Counted from the stretch's first letter, positions 8,992 through 18,195 are shown. The stretch is 64,000 nucleotides of DNA from Burkholderiales bacterium (GCA_017307855.1 JAFKGD010000007.1:62001-126000); one strand, 5' to 3'. Numbers and translations: made by a program. The notes: generated by a model from the letters alone, not told the origin.

Positions 8992-9987
8992 TCAGGCGGA
9001 TTCTTCGCGGGCGTCGCGGCTCATGAGGGCCGCCACGGCTTCATCCGCCTTCAGTTGCCCGTCGAGCAACGCGACCACTGATTCGCAGATCGGCATCTCG
9101 ACGCCGGCCTCGCGGGCGCGCTGCGCCACCGTGCGCGCACAGTAGACGCCTTCGGCCACATGTCCCAGCGATGCGACCGCCTGTGCCAGCGTCAGGCCTT
9201 GTGCCAGCAGCAGGCCGACCTGCCGGTTGCGGCTGAGACTGCCGGTTGCCGTGAGCACCAGATCGCCCAGCCCCGACAGCCCCGTGAACGTGTCGGCGCG
9301 CGCACCCAGCGCCAGCCCGAGGCGAGTCATTTCCGCCAGGCCACGCGTGATGAGGGCCGCACGCGCATTCAGCCCCAGCTGCAGCCCGTCGCACAGCCCT
9401 GTGGCAATGGCCAGCACGTTCTTGACCGCGCCACCCACTTCCACACCGACCAGGTCGTCGTTCTCATAAACCCGCAGGGAGCGGCCGTGAAAAGCCGACA
9501 CCAGCGCTTTGCGCACCGCAGCGTGCGCGCTGGCCGCCACGAGGGCCGTCGGCTGGGCACGGGCGACCTCCTGGGCGAAGCTGGGGCCGCTGAGCACGCC
9601 GGCCATCAGCAGCGGCGCCACCTGGGCCTGGACTTCATGGGCCAGCAGGCCAGCGCGTCCGTCGGCCGGCGCTTCGACGCCCTTGCACAGCCAAGCCACC
9701 GGTTGCCTGCAATCGGACAGCGCGGCGAGCATGGTGCGCAAGGCCGCCATCGGGGCGGCGACGATCACGAGGTCACTGGCGGCCGCCACCTCGTCGGGCG
9801 AGCCGGTGGCCAGAGTCAAGGTGGCCGGAAAGGGCTGACCCGGCAGGTAACGGGGGTTCTCCCGGGCCGACTGCATCGCTGCCCGCTGGGCGGCATCACG
9901 TGCCCACAGGGAGACCTCATGCTGGCCGGCCGCGTTGATGGCGAGCGCCGTGCCCCAGGCGCCCGCGCCGAGGACCGCGATCCTCAT
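8992..9987 (-). CDS. gpsA: Glycerol-3-phosphate dehydrogenase [NAD(P)+]
   Basis: A 331-residue cytoplasmic enzyme reducing dihydroxyacetone phosphate to sn-glycerol 3-phosphate for phospholipid synthesis. It begins with a Rossmann motif ([11 protein letters not shown], residues 4-14) and carries the catalytic-lysine segment [17 protein letters not shown] near residues 182-198. The ATG at 9987 puts the nucleotide-binding motif at the usual position; a TTG at 10008 would add seven residues. It follows secB by about 25 nt, the standard Burkholderiales order. A separate ugp uptake system for glycerol-3-phosphate lies at 45-50 kb. Confidence 0.97.
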   Translation of the reverse strand: MRIAVLGAGAWGTALAINAAGQHEVSLWARDAAQRAAMQSARENPRYLPGQPFPATLTLATGSPDEVAAASDLVIVAAPMAALRTMLAALSDCRQPVAWLCKGVEAPADGRAGLLAHEVQAQVAPLLMAGVLSGPSFAQEVARAQPTALVAASAHAAVRKALVSAFHGRSLRVYENDDLVGVEVGGAVKNVLAIATGLCDGLQLGLNARAALITRGLAEMTRLGLALGARADTFTGLSGLGDLVLTATGSLSRNRQVGLLLAQGLTLAQAVASLGHVAEGVYCARTVAQRAREAGVEMPICESVVALLDGQLKADEAVAALMSRDAREESA

Positions 9988-10011
9988 GCGGCCGGTCGCG
10001 TCAGGCAAGGC

Positions 10012-10464
10012 TTACTGCGTCACCGCCGGAGCGGCTTGCTGCTCGGCCTGCTGTTGTTCGTACATGGCCTGGAAGTTGATCTCGGCCAGATGCACGGGCG
10101 GGAATCCGCCGCGCTGGACCACATCGGCCACGTTGCCGCGCAGATACGGGTAGACGATCTGCGGGCAGGCAATGCCCAGGATCGGGCCCATCTGCTCCTG
10201 CGGAAGGTTGCGGATCTCGAAGATACCGGCCTGCTTGGCCTCCACCAGGAACACCGTGCGGTCGCCGATCTTGGTCTGCACCGTGGCCGACACGGCCACT
10301 TCGTAGATGCCGTCGGTGACGGGCGTGGCTTCCACGCCCAACTGGATATCCACCGTGGGCTGCGCCTGTTCGAGCAGGATGGCCGGGGAGTTCGGCTGTT
10401 CCAGCGACAGGTCTTTCAGGTAGACGCGCTGGATCTGGAAAACGGGATCGGTCGGCTCGGCCAT
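10012..10464 (-). CDS. secB: Protein-export chaperone SecB
   Basis: A 150-residue cytoplasmic chaperone that holds precursor proteins unfolded and passes them to SecA. It has the acidic SecB fold and the conserved [20 protein letters not shown] segment near residues 88-107. The C-terminus is Ala/Gln-rich, as in other beta-proteobacterial SecB proteins. The order grxC-secB-gpsA on one strand is conserved in the order Burkholderiales; here grxC is 147 nt upstream, a gap that holds an inverted repeat. Confidence 0.97.
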   Translation of the reverse strand: MAEPTDPVFQIQRVYLKDLSLEQPNSPAILLEQAQPTVDIQLGVEATPVTDGIYEVAVSATVQTKIGDRTVFLVEAKQAGIFEIRNLPQEQMGPILGIACPQIVYPYLRGNVADVVQRGGFPPVHLAEINFQAMYEQQQAEQQAAPAVTQ

Positions 10465-10518
10465 GTCGTCAATCTTTCAATCGTCAATGAAAAGCGCCAG
10501 AAGGGCGCATCTGGACGC

Positions 10519-10551
10519 GGCTTGTACGCGGCTTCATGGCGTACGCAAGCC
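10519..10551. repeat. Imperfect inverted repeat upstream of secB
   Basis: GGCTTGTACGC at 10519-10529 and GCGTACGCAAGCC at 10539-10551 form a hairpin with a 2-base bulge. It lies between grxC and secB. Without a T run it is not a convincing terminator; it could be an operator or a weak pause site. Confidence 0.35.
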
Positions 10552-10611
10552 CGCCATTATCTCAGGTGCAACGGCGTGCTCTCGCGGCCCGACCGGTCCA
10601 CTGATTGGCAC

Positions 10612-10872
10612 TCAGGCCGACGCCAGCAACGGCTGAAGGCCGCCCCGCCCGTCCAGCGCGATCAGGTCGTCGCAGCCGCCCACGTGCGTGTCCCCGATGA
10701 AAATCTGGGGCACCGTGCGGCGGCCGGTGCGCTCCATCATCTGCTGGCGCTGTGCCGGATCGGTATCGATGCGGATTTCCTCGATCTGCTCCACGCCGCG
10801 TGCCCGCAACAGTTGCTTGGCGCGGGTGCAGTACGGGCAGACTGCGGTGGTGTACATCTTGACCGGAGACAT
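10612..10872 (-). CDS. grxC: Glutaredoxin 3 (dithiol)
   Basis: An 86-residue thioredoxin-fold protein using glutathione to reduce disulfides. The active site CPYC is at residues 12-15, and the GSH-binding TVPQIFIG and GGCDDL motifs follow near residues 54-61 and 65-70. Size matches E. coli GrxC. It follows a membrane rhodanese gene after 65 nt and precedes secB, the arrangement usual in this order. Confidence 0.96.
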   Translation of the reverse strand: MSPVKMYTTAVCPYCTRAKQLLRARGVEQIEEIRIDTDPAQRQQMMERTGRRTVPQIFIGDTHVGGCDDLIALDGRGGLQPLLASA

Positions 10873-10937
10873 GGCTGGGATTTCCTGGCGAAGTGTGGAA
10901 CACAGGGAGCGCAGGCAGCGCCGCACGGGCGCCGGCC

Positions 10938-11342
10938 TCACGCCTTCTCGACAGGAAGATTAGCCTCTTTCCACGCGGCCAGCCCGCCGGCCAGCGCATG
11001 GGCCTTCTCGTAGCCGAGTTTCTTGGCGATGCCCAGCGCGCGGTCGGCGCGCGGGCCCTTGGCGCACACCAGAAGCAGCGGCGCCGTCTTGTTCTTGACG
11101 GATGCGGGCAGCCTGGCTTCCAGCTCGCCCAGCGGAATGTTGCGGGCACCGGCCACATGGCCGGCCGCGAACTCCTCCACCTCGCAGACGTCGACCACGG
11201 TCGCCTTCTCGCGGTTGATCAGTTGCACGGCGGCGGCGGGGGAAAGGCCCGAGCCGCCACGGCGGATGAGCGGCCAGGCGAGCATGGCACCCGAGACGGC
11301 AGCCACGAAGATGAGATACCAGTTGTCGACGATGAATTTCAC
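10938..11342 (-). CDS. Membrane-anchored rhodanese-like sulfurtransferase
   Basis: A 134-residue protein with an N-terminal transmembrane segment (about residues 8-26) and a rhodanese domain facing the cytoplasm or periplasm. The catalytic Cys93 lies in [11 protein letters not shown]. The GTG start at 11342 is chosen because AGAGGA sits 5-6 nt before it and because the protein then begins [11 protein letters not shown], as in relatives. It leads the rhodanese-grxC-secB-gpsA run and is divergent from gpmA. A role in sulfur or redox chemistry is inferred from the family and the neighbouring glutaredoxin. Confidence 0.88.
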   Translation of the reverse strand: MKFIVDNWYLIFVAAVSGAMLAWPLIRRGGSGLSPAAAVQLINREKATVVDVCEVEEFAAGHVAGARNIPLGELEARLPASVKNKTAPLLLVCAKGPRADRALGIAKKLGYEKAHALAGGLAAWKEANLPVEKA

Positions 11343-11373
11343 GGGGTTCCTCTGCAAGCGCAACCCGCAATTC

Positions 11374-11379
11374 TAAAAT
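11374..11379 (+). promoter_or_regulatory. -10 element for gpmA
   Basis: TAAAAT lies about 40 nt before the gpmA start codon, between the divergent rhodanese and gpmA genes. The -35 is weak. Confidence 0.4.
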
Positions 11380-11419
11380 GCCTGGTTCTCACAGCCCGAA
11401 TCGCAAGGACTTCCCCGAC

Positions 11420-12163
11420 ATGTACAAGCTCGTGCTGATCCGCCACGGCGAATCCACCTGGAATCTTGAAAACCGCTTCACCGGCTGGACCGACGTGGAC
11501 CTCACCGCCACTGGCGTCGAGCAGGCGAAGAACGCCGGCCGGCTGCTCAAGGCCGAGAGCTACGACTTCGACGTGGCCTATACCAGTGTGCTCAAGCGCG
11601 CCACGCGCACCCTGTGGCACTGCCTGGACGAGATGGACCGGACCTGGCTGCCCGTCGTGCACAGCTGGCGGCTGAACGAGCGCCACTACGGCGCGCTGCA
11701 GGGTCTCAACAAGGCGGATATGGCCAAGCAGTACGGCGACGCCCAGGTGCTGGTCTGGCGCCGTAGCTATGACACGCCGCCGCCGGCGCTCGAAGCCAGC
11801 GACCCGCGCAGCGAGCGCGGCGACCGACGCTATGCCAATCTTTCGGAAGACCAGGTGCCCCTGACGGAGTGCCTGAAAGACACCGTGGCGCGCGTTCTCC
11901 CGTTCTGGAACGAATCCATGGCCCCAGCCATCCGCAGCGGCCGCCGCGTGGTCGTGGCCGCACACGGCAATTCGATCCGCGCCCTGGTGAAGTACCTCGA
12001 TGACGTCTCCGACGAAGACATTGTGGGCCTGAACATTCCCAACGGTATCCCGCTGGTGTACGAACTGGACGCCAGCCTGGCGCCTATCCGCCACTATTAC
12101 CTCGGCGATGCCCAAGCCGCGGCGAAGGCTGCTGCTGCGGTCGCTGCACAAGGAAAGTCGTAA
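11420..12163 (+). CDS. gpmA: 2,3-bisphosphoglycerate-dependent phosphoglycerate mutase
   Basis: A 247-residue glycolytic/gluconeogenic enzyme interconverting 3- and 2-phosphoglycerate. The phospho-acceptor histidine His9 is in [10 protein letters not shown], and the second catalytic segment [14 protein letters not shown] lies near residues 180-195. The start at 11420 is preferred over an upstream ATG at 11378 because it gives the normal N-terminus [12 protein letters not shown]. It is divergent from the rhodanese gene and followed by the ctpA protease gene after 155 nt. Confidence 0.97.
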   Translation: MYKLVLIRHGESTWNLENRFTGWTDVDLTATGVEQAKNAGRLLKAESYDFDVAYTSVLKRATRTLWHCLDEMDRTWLPVVHSWRLNERHYGALQGLNKADMAKQYGDAQVLVWRRSYDTPPPALEASDPRSERGDRRYANLSEDQVPLTECLKDTVARVLPFWNESMAPAIRSGRRVVVAAHGNSIRALVKYLDDVSDEDIVGLNIPNGIPLVYELDASLAPIRHYYLGDAQAAAKAAAAVAAQGKS

Positions 12164-12232
12164 CCGATCCGGGTGCGCCTGTTACGTAAATCACCGGTAA
12201 ACCACTGGCGGCGGACTGTATTTGCACTGTTC

Positions 12233-12247
12233 TGGCACGACTTCTGC
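12233..12247 (+). promoter_or_regulatory. Sigma-54-like -24/-12 promoter upstream of ctpA
   Basis: TGGCACGACTTCTGC matches the sigma-54 consensus TGGCACG-N4-TTGC at all but one position and has the required GG-to-GC spacing. It lies in the gpmA-ctpA gap and predicts a start near 12259, about 60 nt before ctpA. A competing sigma-70-like TATATT lies at 12281-12286. No activator site was identified. Confidence 0.5.
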
Positions 12248-12318
12248 GGGAACCCCTCCGGTCAGCCGGACACCAAGGTGTATATTTTGAAAGCGTTCGG
12301 GCAAAGGATTTCGACGTT

Positions 12319-13761
12319 ATGAGCCAGAAACTGAAAATCGTCGGCTGGATAGCCGCCGGCGCCGTGGCCGGCGCGCTTACCACGGTGTCGCTGCAGACCG
12401 TGGCCCGCAGCAGTTCGCTGGCCCCGTTGCCGCTGGAGGAGTTGCAGCAGCTCGCTGCCGTCTACAGCATCGTCAAGTCCGATTACGTGGAACCGGTCGA
12501 CGAGAAGAAGCTCATCACCGAAGCCATTTCGGGCATGGTGGCCAGCCTCGACCCGCATTCCCAGTATTTCGACAAGAAGTCCTTCAAGGAATTCCGCGAA
12601 GGTACCGCCGGCCGTTTCGTCGGCGTGGGCATCGAGATTTCGCAGGAAGACGGCCTGGTGAAGGTCGTCTCTCCCATCGAAGGCTCCCCCGCGTTCCGCG
12701 CCGGCCTCAAGTCGGGCGACCTGATCACCAAGATCGACGACACGGCCGTCAAGGGCCTGTCGCTCAACGATGCGGTCAAGCGCATGCGTGGCGAGCCGAG
12801 CACGAAGGTGCTGCTGACCATCTGGCGCAAGGACGAAAACCGCACCTTCCCGGTGACGATCACGCGCGAAGAAATCCGCACCCAGTCGGTACGTTCCAAG
12901 CTGATCGAACCCGGCTATGGCTGGATCCGCCTGTCCCAGTTCCAGGAGCGCACGGTGGACGATTTCGTGCGCAAGGTGAATGACCTGTATCGCGAAGACC
13001 CCAACCTCCGCGGCTTGGTGCTCGACCTGCGCAACGATCCCGGTGGCCTGCTCGACGCGGCCGTGGCCATCTCGGCCGCGTTCCTGCCGGAGAACGTGAC
13101 CGTGGTCTCTACCAACGGCCAGTTGGCCGAGAGCAAGTCTGTCTACAAGGCGGCGCCCGAGTACTACATGCGTCGAGCTGGCGCCGACCCGCTGCGCACG
13201 CTGCCAGCCGCGCTCAAGAACGTACCACTGGTGGTGCTCATCAATGAAGGCTCGGCTTCGGCCAGCGAGATCGTGGCAGGGGCGCTGCAGGACCACAAGC
13301 GGGCCACCATCATGGGCAGCCAGAGTTTCGGCAAGGGGTCCGTGCAGACCGTTCGCCCGATGGGCCCCGATACCGGCCTGAAGATCACGACCGCGCGCTA
13401 CTACACGCCCAGCGGGCAGTCCATTCAGGCGAAGGGCATCGTGCCTGACGTGCTGGTGGATGAAACTGCCGAAGGCAGCCCGTTTGCCGTGTTGCGCATG
13501 CGCGAGGCGGACCTCGAACGCCACCTCAACGCGGGCGGCGGCCCGGAGGTGAAGGACCCTGCCCGCGAAAAGGCCCGCGACGAAGCGCGTAAACGTCTGG
13601 AAGAAGAGGCGCGCAAGCCGCCCGCCGAGCGCAAGGTGCCCGAATTCGGCAGCGACACCGACTTCCAGTTGGCTCAGGCCATCAACCAGCTCAAGGGCCG
13701 TCCCGTGCTGGTCAGCAAGACGCAGATCATCGAGGACAAGTCCGAAAAGAAGGAAAACTGA
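12319..13761 (+). CDS. ctpA: C-terminal processing protease (S41 family)
   Basis: A 480-residue periplasmic serine protease with an N-terminal signal/anchor (about residues 7-28), a PDZ domain (about 95-180) and an S41 catalytic domain. The Ser/Lys dyad is visible: the SASASE segment at about residues 312-317 and Lys339 in SFGKGSVQT. Enzymes of this family trim C-termini of envelope proteins and cell-wall hydrolases. The C-terminal tail is Lys/Glu-rich. It lies between gpmA and a ThiF-family gene, a conserved Burkholderiales order. A sigma-54-like element upstream suggests unusual control. Confidence 0.95.
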   Translation: MSQKLKIVGWIAAGAVAGALTTVSLQTVARSSSLAPLPLEELQQLAAVYSIVKSDYVEPVDEKKLITEAISGMVASLDPHSQYFDKKSFKEFREGTAGRFVGVGIEISQEDGLVKVVSPIEGSPAFRAGLKSGDLITKIDDTAVKGLSLNDAVKRMRGEPSTKVLLTIWRKDENRTFPVTITREEIRTQSVRSKLIEPGYGWIRLSQFQERTVDDFVRKVNDLYREDPNLRGLVLDLRNDPGGLLDAAVAISAAFLPENVTVVSTNGQLAESKSVYKAAPEYYMRRAGADPLRTLPAALKNVPLVVLINEGSASASEIVAGALQDHKRATIMGSQSFGKGSVQTVRPMGPDTGLKITTARYYTPSGQSIQAKGIVPDVLVDETAEGSPFAVLRMREADLERHLNAGGGPEVKDPAREKARDEARKRLEEEARKPPAERKVPEFGSDTDFQLAQAINQLKGRPVLVSKTQIIEDKSEKKEN

Positions 13762-13792
13762 GCAGGGCGCCTGCCCTGCCCGGCCCCGGGGT

Positions 13793-14551
13793 GTGAACGA
13801 CGATCAGCTGCTGCGCTATTCGCGGCACATCCTTCTCGACGAATACGGCATCGAAGGCCAGCAACGCGTGCTCGACGGCCGCGTGCTGGTGGTGGGCGCC
13901 GGTGGCCTGGGTTCGCCGGCATGCCTTTATCTGGCGGCCGCTGGCGTGGGGCATGTCACGCTCGCCGATCCGGACGTCGTCGACCTGACCAATCTGCAGC
14001 GCCAGGTGGCTCACACCACGGCGCGGGTCGGACTGCCCAAGGCCGAATCGGCGCGCGTGGCCATGCGCGACATCAATCCCGACATTTCGGTTGAAGCCCT
14101 CTCCTGGCGACTGGACGACGAGGCACTCGACAGTCTTGTGGCGCGCGCCGACGTGGTGATGGACTGCAGCGACAACTTCATCACCCGCCACGCGGTCAAT
14201 CGCGCCTGCGTGAAGCACCGCCGGCCGCTCGTTGCCGGTGCTGTGATTCGGCTCGACGCGCAGGTCAGTGTGTTCGATTCGCGGCAGCCGACATCCCCGT
14301 GCTACGCCTGCCTGTTTCCGCCCACCGATGCTTATGAGGAAGCGCTCTGCGCGACGCTGGGCGTCCTGGGACCGCTGGTCGGCCTGATCGGGTCCATCCA
14401 GGCAGCCGAAGCCCTCAAGCTCTTGTCCGGGGTCGGCACGTCACTGGCAGGGCGCCTGCTCATGGTCGACGGCCGCAGCATGTCGTTCACCGAGATGCGT
14501 ACGAGTCGCCAGCCTGGCTGCCCGGTGTGTGGGCAGGACTACTCCGACTGA
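13793..14551 (+). CDS. HesA/MoeB/ThiF family adenylyltransferase
   Basis: A 252-residue E1-like enzyme that adenylates the C-terminal glycine of a small sulfur carrier (MoaD or ThiS). It has the ATP-binding GAGGLGSP motif near residues 34-41, the DPDVVDLTNLQRQ segment, a catalytic Asp in MDCSDN and two zinc CxxC pairs (CYAC and CPVC). It uses a GTG start 32 nt after the ctpA stop, with no strong ribosome site. MoeB is more likely than ThiF because no thiamine genes are nearby, and the molybdoenzyme at the left edge would need molybdopterin. The partner is not in the window. Confidence 0.88.
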   Translation: MNDDQLLRYSRHILLDEYGIEGQQRVLDGRVLVVGAGGLGSPACLYLAAAGVGHVTLADPDVVDLTNLQRQVAHTTARVGLPKAESARVAMRDINPDISVEALSWRLDDEALDSLVARADVVMDCSDNFITRHAVNRACVKHRRPLVAGAVIRLDAQVSVFDSRQPTSPCYACLFPPTDAYEEALCATLGVLGPLVGLIGSIQAAEALKLLSGVGTSLAGRLLMVDGRSMSFTEMRTSRQPGCPVCGQDYSD

Positions 14552-14553
14552 AC

Positions 14554-16623
14554 TCACCGGCTGGCAGAAGCCGCACGCGCGGGCGCCTTGGCCGCCCCCT
14601 TCGCAGGCGGTGTATCAGGTGCACGTGATTGCGCCAGCAGGCCAGCGCAATCCGCATCCTGGCCCGGCCCAGTCTCTACCGTGGCAGCCAGAGCCAGCAA
14701 GGGGTTGATCGCCCCCAGCGCCAGTGCCAGTCCGGCGCGGCCTGCCAGCGCCGCCTTGTCCGGGAACGCGGAAGGGGCGGCGAATGTGCCATCGATACGC
14801 AGCGGCGACCGCAAGCTGAAGATGCTTCGATCCTTGGGCTGGGGCCGGAGCACGAGGCTAAGGCTTTCATCGCGAAGGTTGATGCCGCCCTCACCCGTCA
14901 CCACGGTGTCTGAGGTGTCAAGAACGAAAGTGCGCACATCGGCCTGCCCATTGCGCACGCCGAAGTCGGCCACCGCGCATCGCAACTGCACGTTGCGGTC
15001 TCCCTGGATGAAAAAGCGCACCACTTCACCACCATCCAGCCCCAGGATCTCGAGCAGCAGGTTGGAAAGTTGCCCCCTACCCATGGCCACCTGCAGATCG
15101 CCGCTCGAACCGCCGAGCCACTCGGCCACTGACTGGCCCGGTCCGCTGAGATCCATGCGCCCACTCAGCCGGCCTACGCTGCCGTCCATACGCTCGATGG
15201 TGGGAAACAATTTGTCCAGCTGCACGCGCCGCGCCTCCAGCCTGGCTTGCACCAGCGCGGGGGCGGGACGTCCATCAATCTGCACCGATCCCTGCAGCGT
15301 GCCGCCCGCCACGGAGAGCTCCAGTGGATCGAGTCTCAGCACACTGTCCTGCAAACGCACCCGCACGCTGCCTTTGTCCAGGGGCACGGCCTGGAGATGG
15401 CGGACACTGGCGGCAGAGTAAGTGACGTCCGCATTCATTGCGCGCAGGCGTGCGGTATCGAGTTTGGCGGTGGGCAGCACGCGGCCGGCTGGTGGCCGAG
15501 GTGCGGCGGAGGGCGCCGCCTCCGCTGACGCTGCTTCCGTGCTTTCCGGCTTGGCGCCGGCAGGGGCCGAGGGTGGCTGTGTACTGGCGGGTATGCTGCG
15601 CGTGGAAGATGGCAGGCCGATCAGTGGGCCGAGATCGTCCATGTCGAGCACGCGCGAGCGGATGTTTCCCACCAGCAGGGGCTTCTCGGACACACTTTCG
15701 TAACTCAACTCTCCCGACAGATCGGACTGCCCAAGCCGCCCCTGCATCTCCGCCACCTGCCAGCGCTCACCGTTCTTTTGCAACTGGCCCTTCAGCGCAT
15801 AGGGAGAGGTCTGGGGCAGAGACACCCCGATCAACGGGAACAGGTCGCCCAATGTGGCGCCCCTAAGCTCGACAGCGGCGTTCAGCCCGTCGAAATCGGC
15901 AATGCGCGCCACCGTACCCGACGCCGTCAGACGCGTACGCCCGGCACGGGCGTCGATCTCGAGCGGAAACGGCGGGGCGCCAGCCTCGGTGAGTTGCAAT
16001 ACATTCCCTGCACGTCCCTGAGCCGTAAAAGCCTGCTTCGTCCACGTCCCGGTGGCCTTGTACTGGAGTGGCAGCTCACCCGCCGACGGATCAAAGCTGA
16101 AGGACAACGTCGCGTCGGCTCCCTGGTGCGCCGCGTAATACTTCACCACACCTTCATCGACCTGGATGACGCCGATACGAGGCACTGAAGAGGTATCTGA
16201 CGTGTCTTTGCCCATGGCCCAACTGCGACGACCGTCGGCCTCGAGTTGCATGGCCACGCTGGGCTTGTAGAGATGAAGCCTGGGAATGACGATCTGCTTG
16301 CGCAGCAACGGCCAGAAAGCGAGATCCAGTTCGATGCGTTCCGCCTCTATCAATTGAGGATCACGCGCCCAATCGGGATTGGCGAAACGAACGCCATGAA
16401 GCACGATCGAGGTGGTGCGGCCGGGATGAACCTCCAGTCGTTGCGTGATCTCGAAAGTCCTGCCTGTCTTGTCGCTCACATAGCGGTTGACCGGGCCACG
16501 CAGAACATCCCAAGGAAAGAAAACCACCAGCAGAACCAGAAAGACCAGGAAGGTTGCAAGCCCGACCGCCAGGCGTACCCACAGCTTGCGATGACCGGAC
16601 TGTGGTGCTGCGGCAGACTCCAT
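14554..16623 (-). CDS. AsmA family envelope protein
   Basis: A 689-residue protein with one N-terminal membrane anchor (about residues 16-38) and a long periplasmic part of repeated beta-rich segments, typical of AsmA/AsmA-like proteins thought to bridge the envelope and help phospholipid transport. A Pro/Ala-rich linker near residues 340-375 separates the N-terminal AsmA domain from the C-terminal AsmA_2 domain. It is convergent with the thiF-like gene (2 nt apart) and preceded by a small exported-peptide ORF 22 nt upstream. Confidence 0.85.
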   Translation of the reverse strand: MESAAAPQSGHRKLWVRLAVGLATFLVFLVLLVVFFPWDVLRGPVNRYVSDKTGRTFEITQRLEVHPGRTTSIVLHGVRFANPDWARDPQLIEAERIELDLAFWPLLRKQIVIPRLHLYKPSVAMQLEADGRRSWAMGKDTSDTSSVPRIGVIQVDEGVVKYYAAHQGADATLSFSFDPSAGELPLQYKATGTWTKQAFTAQGRAGNVLQLTEAGAPPFPLEIDARAGRTRLTASGTVARIADFDGLNAAVELRGATLGDLFPLIGVSLPQTSPYALKGQLQKNGERWQVAEMQGRLGQSDLSGELSYESVSEKPLLVGNIRSRVLDMDDLGPLIGLPSSTRSIPASTQPPSAPAGAKPESTEAASAEAAPSAAPRPPAGRVLPTAKLDTARLRAMNADVTYSAASVRHLQAVPLDKGSVRVRLQDSVLRLDPLELSVAGGTLQGSVQIDGRPAPALVQARLEARRVQLDKLFPTIERMDGSVGRLSGRMDLSGPGQSVAEWLGGSSGDLQVAMGRGQLSNLLLEILGLDGGEVVRFFIQGDRNVQLRCAVADFGVRNGQADVRTFVLDTSDTVVTGEGGINLRDESLSLVLRPQPKDRSIFSLRSPLRIDGTFAAPSAFPDKAALAGRAGLALALGAINPLLALAATVETGPGQDADCAGLLAQSRAPDTPPAKGAAKAPARAASASR

Positions 16624-16645
16624 CGTGCGTTAACCCCTCGGCGAC

Positions 16646-16795
16646 TCAATCAGCATCTGCCATCAGCGCAGGCCAGTCCTGGGTGGCGACCTGAACAACC
16701 GCGAGATCGGCATGGGCAGGCTCGCCGAGCATCACGGCTGTTGCCAGAAGAACGCCGGTAAATCCGGTGGCAGCGTAGGCAATGAGTTGCTTCAT
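16646..16795 (-). CDS. Small predicted exported peptide upstream of asmA
   Basis: A 49-residue ORF starting MKQLIAYAATGFTGVLLATA and continuing through a hydrophobic stretch to an AHA site near residues 28-30, which looks like a signal peptide with cleavage. The mature part would be only about 19 residues (LAVVQVATQDW...). A modest AGGTG ribosome site lies about 6 nt before the ATG. It ends 22 nt before the AsmA gene on the same strand and could be co-transcribed. I recognise no family; codon usage looks coding but the ORF is short. Confidence 0.42.
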   Translation of the reverse strand: MKQLIAYAATGFTGVLLATAVMLGEPAHADLAVVQVATQDWPALMADAD

Positions 16796-17073
16796 GTCGG
16801 CACCTGTTGTGAGTTCGGATGGGTCTGCGGATAGGATGGTTCGACTATGGCTGTGCAGGCCCGGACGTGCCGTCGGCAGGCCTCGTCAGCGCCTGTCGGT
16901 CTGGGCTGACAGAAGAGGGAATCAGCGCTCGCGGCCGCCCGCTGCATCCTCTACCCTGCTGTTGAAGCGGGTTGTTGCCGCGACATCAGCAAACCGTAGG
17001 AAAGCTCCTACAGTCGTCACGAGACGTCACTGGCACAATTTTCGGCTGGGCTGATCCGGCCTTGGTCTCTCTC
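16796..17073. other. Intergenic region between the small ORF and the receiver gene
   Basis: This 278-nt divergent spacer holds no supported gene. It contains a perfect 6-bp inverted repeat at 16996-17011 and a sigma-54-like but imperfect element at 17031-17046. It probably carries promoters for both the asmA side and the receiver gene. Confidence 0.5.
16996..17011. promoter_or_regulatory. Inverted repeat GTAGGA-N4-TCCTAC (candidate operator)
   Basis: A perfect 6-bp dyad with a 4-base spacer lies 63 nt before the single-domain receiver gene. Its size and symmetry fit a dimeric NarL-type regulator such as the one encoded 400 nt away, but the site is unproven. A related half-site (CCTACA) occurs upstream of the BON lipoprotein gene. 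Confidence 0.4.
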
Positions 17074-17469
17074 GTGAAACTGCACGCCTACATCGTCGAA
17101 GACAACGCGACCATCCGCGAAAACCTCATCGGTACGCTGGAAGAGTTGACGTGCGTCGAACCCGTGGGATTCGCCGAGACCGAAGACGATGCTGTGCTGT
17201 GGCTGGCGTCCAACCCGACGTCCTGGAATCTGGCCATCGTGGACCTCTTCCTGCGTCAGGGCAGCGGCCTGGGCGTGCTGCAATCACTCGCGGGACGCAG
17301 TACCGGACAAAAAGTTGTTGTGCTCAGCAACTACGCCACGGCCGACATCCGCAAGCGCTGCGCCCAGCTGGGCGTGGATGCGGTGTTCGACAAATCCAAT
17401 GAGATCGATGCGCTGCTGGACTTTTGCATCCAGCAGTCTGCCAAGCCCTCCGGCATTACCGAGGGCTGA
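17074..17469 (+). CDS. Single-domain response regulator receiver
   Basis: A 131-residue stand-alone receiver domain. The acidic pocket Glu9/Asp10, phospho-acceptor Asp57 (IVDLFLRQ), Ser85 and Lys107 are all in place, and no output domain follows. Such proteins work by phosphotransfer or protein binding. The GTG at 17074 is chosen because it gives a canonical N-terminus (VKLHAYIVEDN); there is no good ribosome site. It is convergent with the NarL-type regulator gene (5 nt apart) and near a CHASE3 kinase, so the three probably form one signalling unit. Confidence 0.85.
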   Translation: MKLHAYIVEDNATIRENLIGTLEELTCVEPVGFAETEDDAVLWLASNPTSWNLAIVDLFLRQGSGLGVLQSLAGRSTGQKVVVLSNYATADIRKRCAQLGVDAVFDKSNEIDALLDFCIQQSAKPSGITEG

Positions 17470-17474
17470 TGCAA

Positions 17475-18107
17475 TCAGTCGATGAGACCGTTCTTCAGCG
17501 CGTAATAGGTCAGATCGCTGTTGGACGCCAGATTCATCTTCTCCATCAGTCGCGTGCGATACGTGCTGACGGTCTTCACGCTCAGAGACAGCGACTTGGC
17601 GATGTCGCCCGCCGTTTCGCCGCGTGCAAGCTTGAGGAATACCTGGAACTCACGCTCGGAAAGCTGCTCGTGAGGCGCGGTGTCGTCCTTGCGGTCGAGC
17701 TGGCGGGCCAGCAGTTCGGCCACGGCCGGCGTGATGTGGCGACGACCCAGGGCGATGGTCCGAATCGCACTGACGATCTCGGAGGGATCGCACTCCTTGT
17801 TGAGGTAGCCGCTGGCGCCCTGGCGGATCAGGTTGAGCGCGTAGTGTTCTTCGGGATAACCGCTGAGGATGAGAATGCCGACATCGGGTGCCTTCGCGCG
17901 GATCATCGCCAGGGCGTCGAGACCGCTTTGCCCAGGCATCGACAGATCCATCACCAGCACGTCCATCTCGGTGGTGCGTACCAGCTCGATGGCTTCGCGG
18001 CCGCTGGCGGCCTCGCCGACAACTCGCAGGTCGACCTGTTCCGAGAAGTACTGCTTGAGGCCCGAGCGAACGATGGCGTGGTCGTCCACAATCCCGATCT
18101 TGATCAT
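17475..18107 (-). CDS. NarL/UvrY-type response regulator (LuxR HTH)
   Basis: A 210-residue two-domain regulator. The receiver (1-120) has Asp8/Asp9, phospho-acceptor Asp54 (VMDLSMP) and a conserved Lys in LNKE; the LuxR-type helix-turn-helix covers about residues 145-205 (LSEREFQVFLKLARGETAGD). The ATG at 18107 is supported by AAGGAA 8 nt upstream. It is divergent from the CHASE3 kinase gene, with an 88-nt shared promoter region, which makes them likely partners. Targets are not known; the nearby small envelope proteins are candidates. Confidence 0.93.
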   Translation of the reverse strand: MIKIGIVDDHAIVRSGLKQYFSEQVDLRVVGEAASGREAIELVRTTEMDVLVMDLSMPGQSGLDALAMIRAKAPDVGILILSGYPEEHYALNLIRQGASGYLNKECDPSEIVSAIRTIALGRRHITPAVAELLARQLDRKDDTAPHEQLSEREFQVFLKLARGETAGDIAKSLSLSVKTVSTYRTRLMEKMNLASNSDLTYYALKNGLID

Positions 18108-18195
18108 GCTGGCATTCCTTGTAGATGGCCACGCAGTATGGCGTCGGCGCCGCTGATTATTAACGAAACAACTTCTGCTTACATCCGGAGATGAA

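Noticed and set aside
17031-17046. Sigma-54-like element before the receiver gene
   Set aside because: TGGCAC is good but the -12 part reads GG where GC is required, so it is too weak to call.
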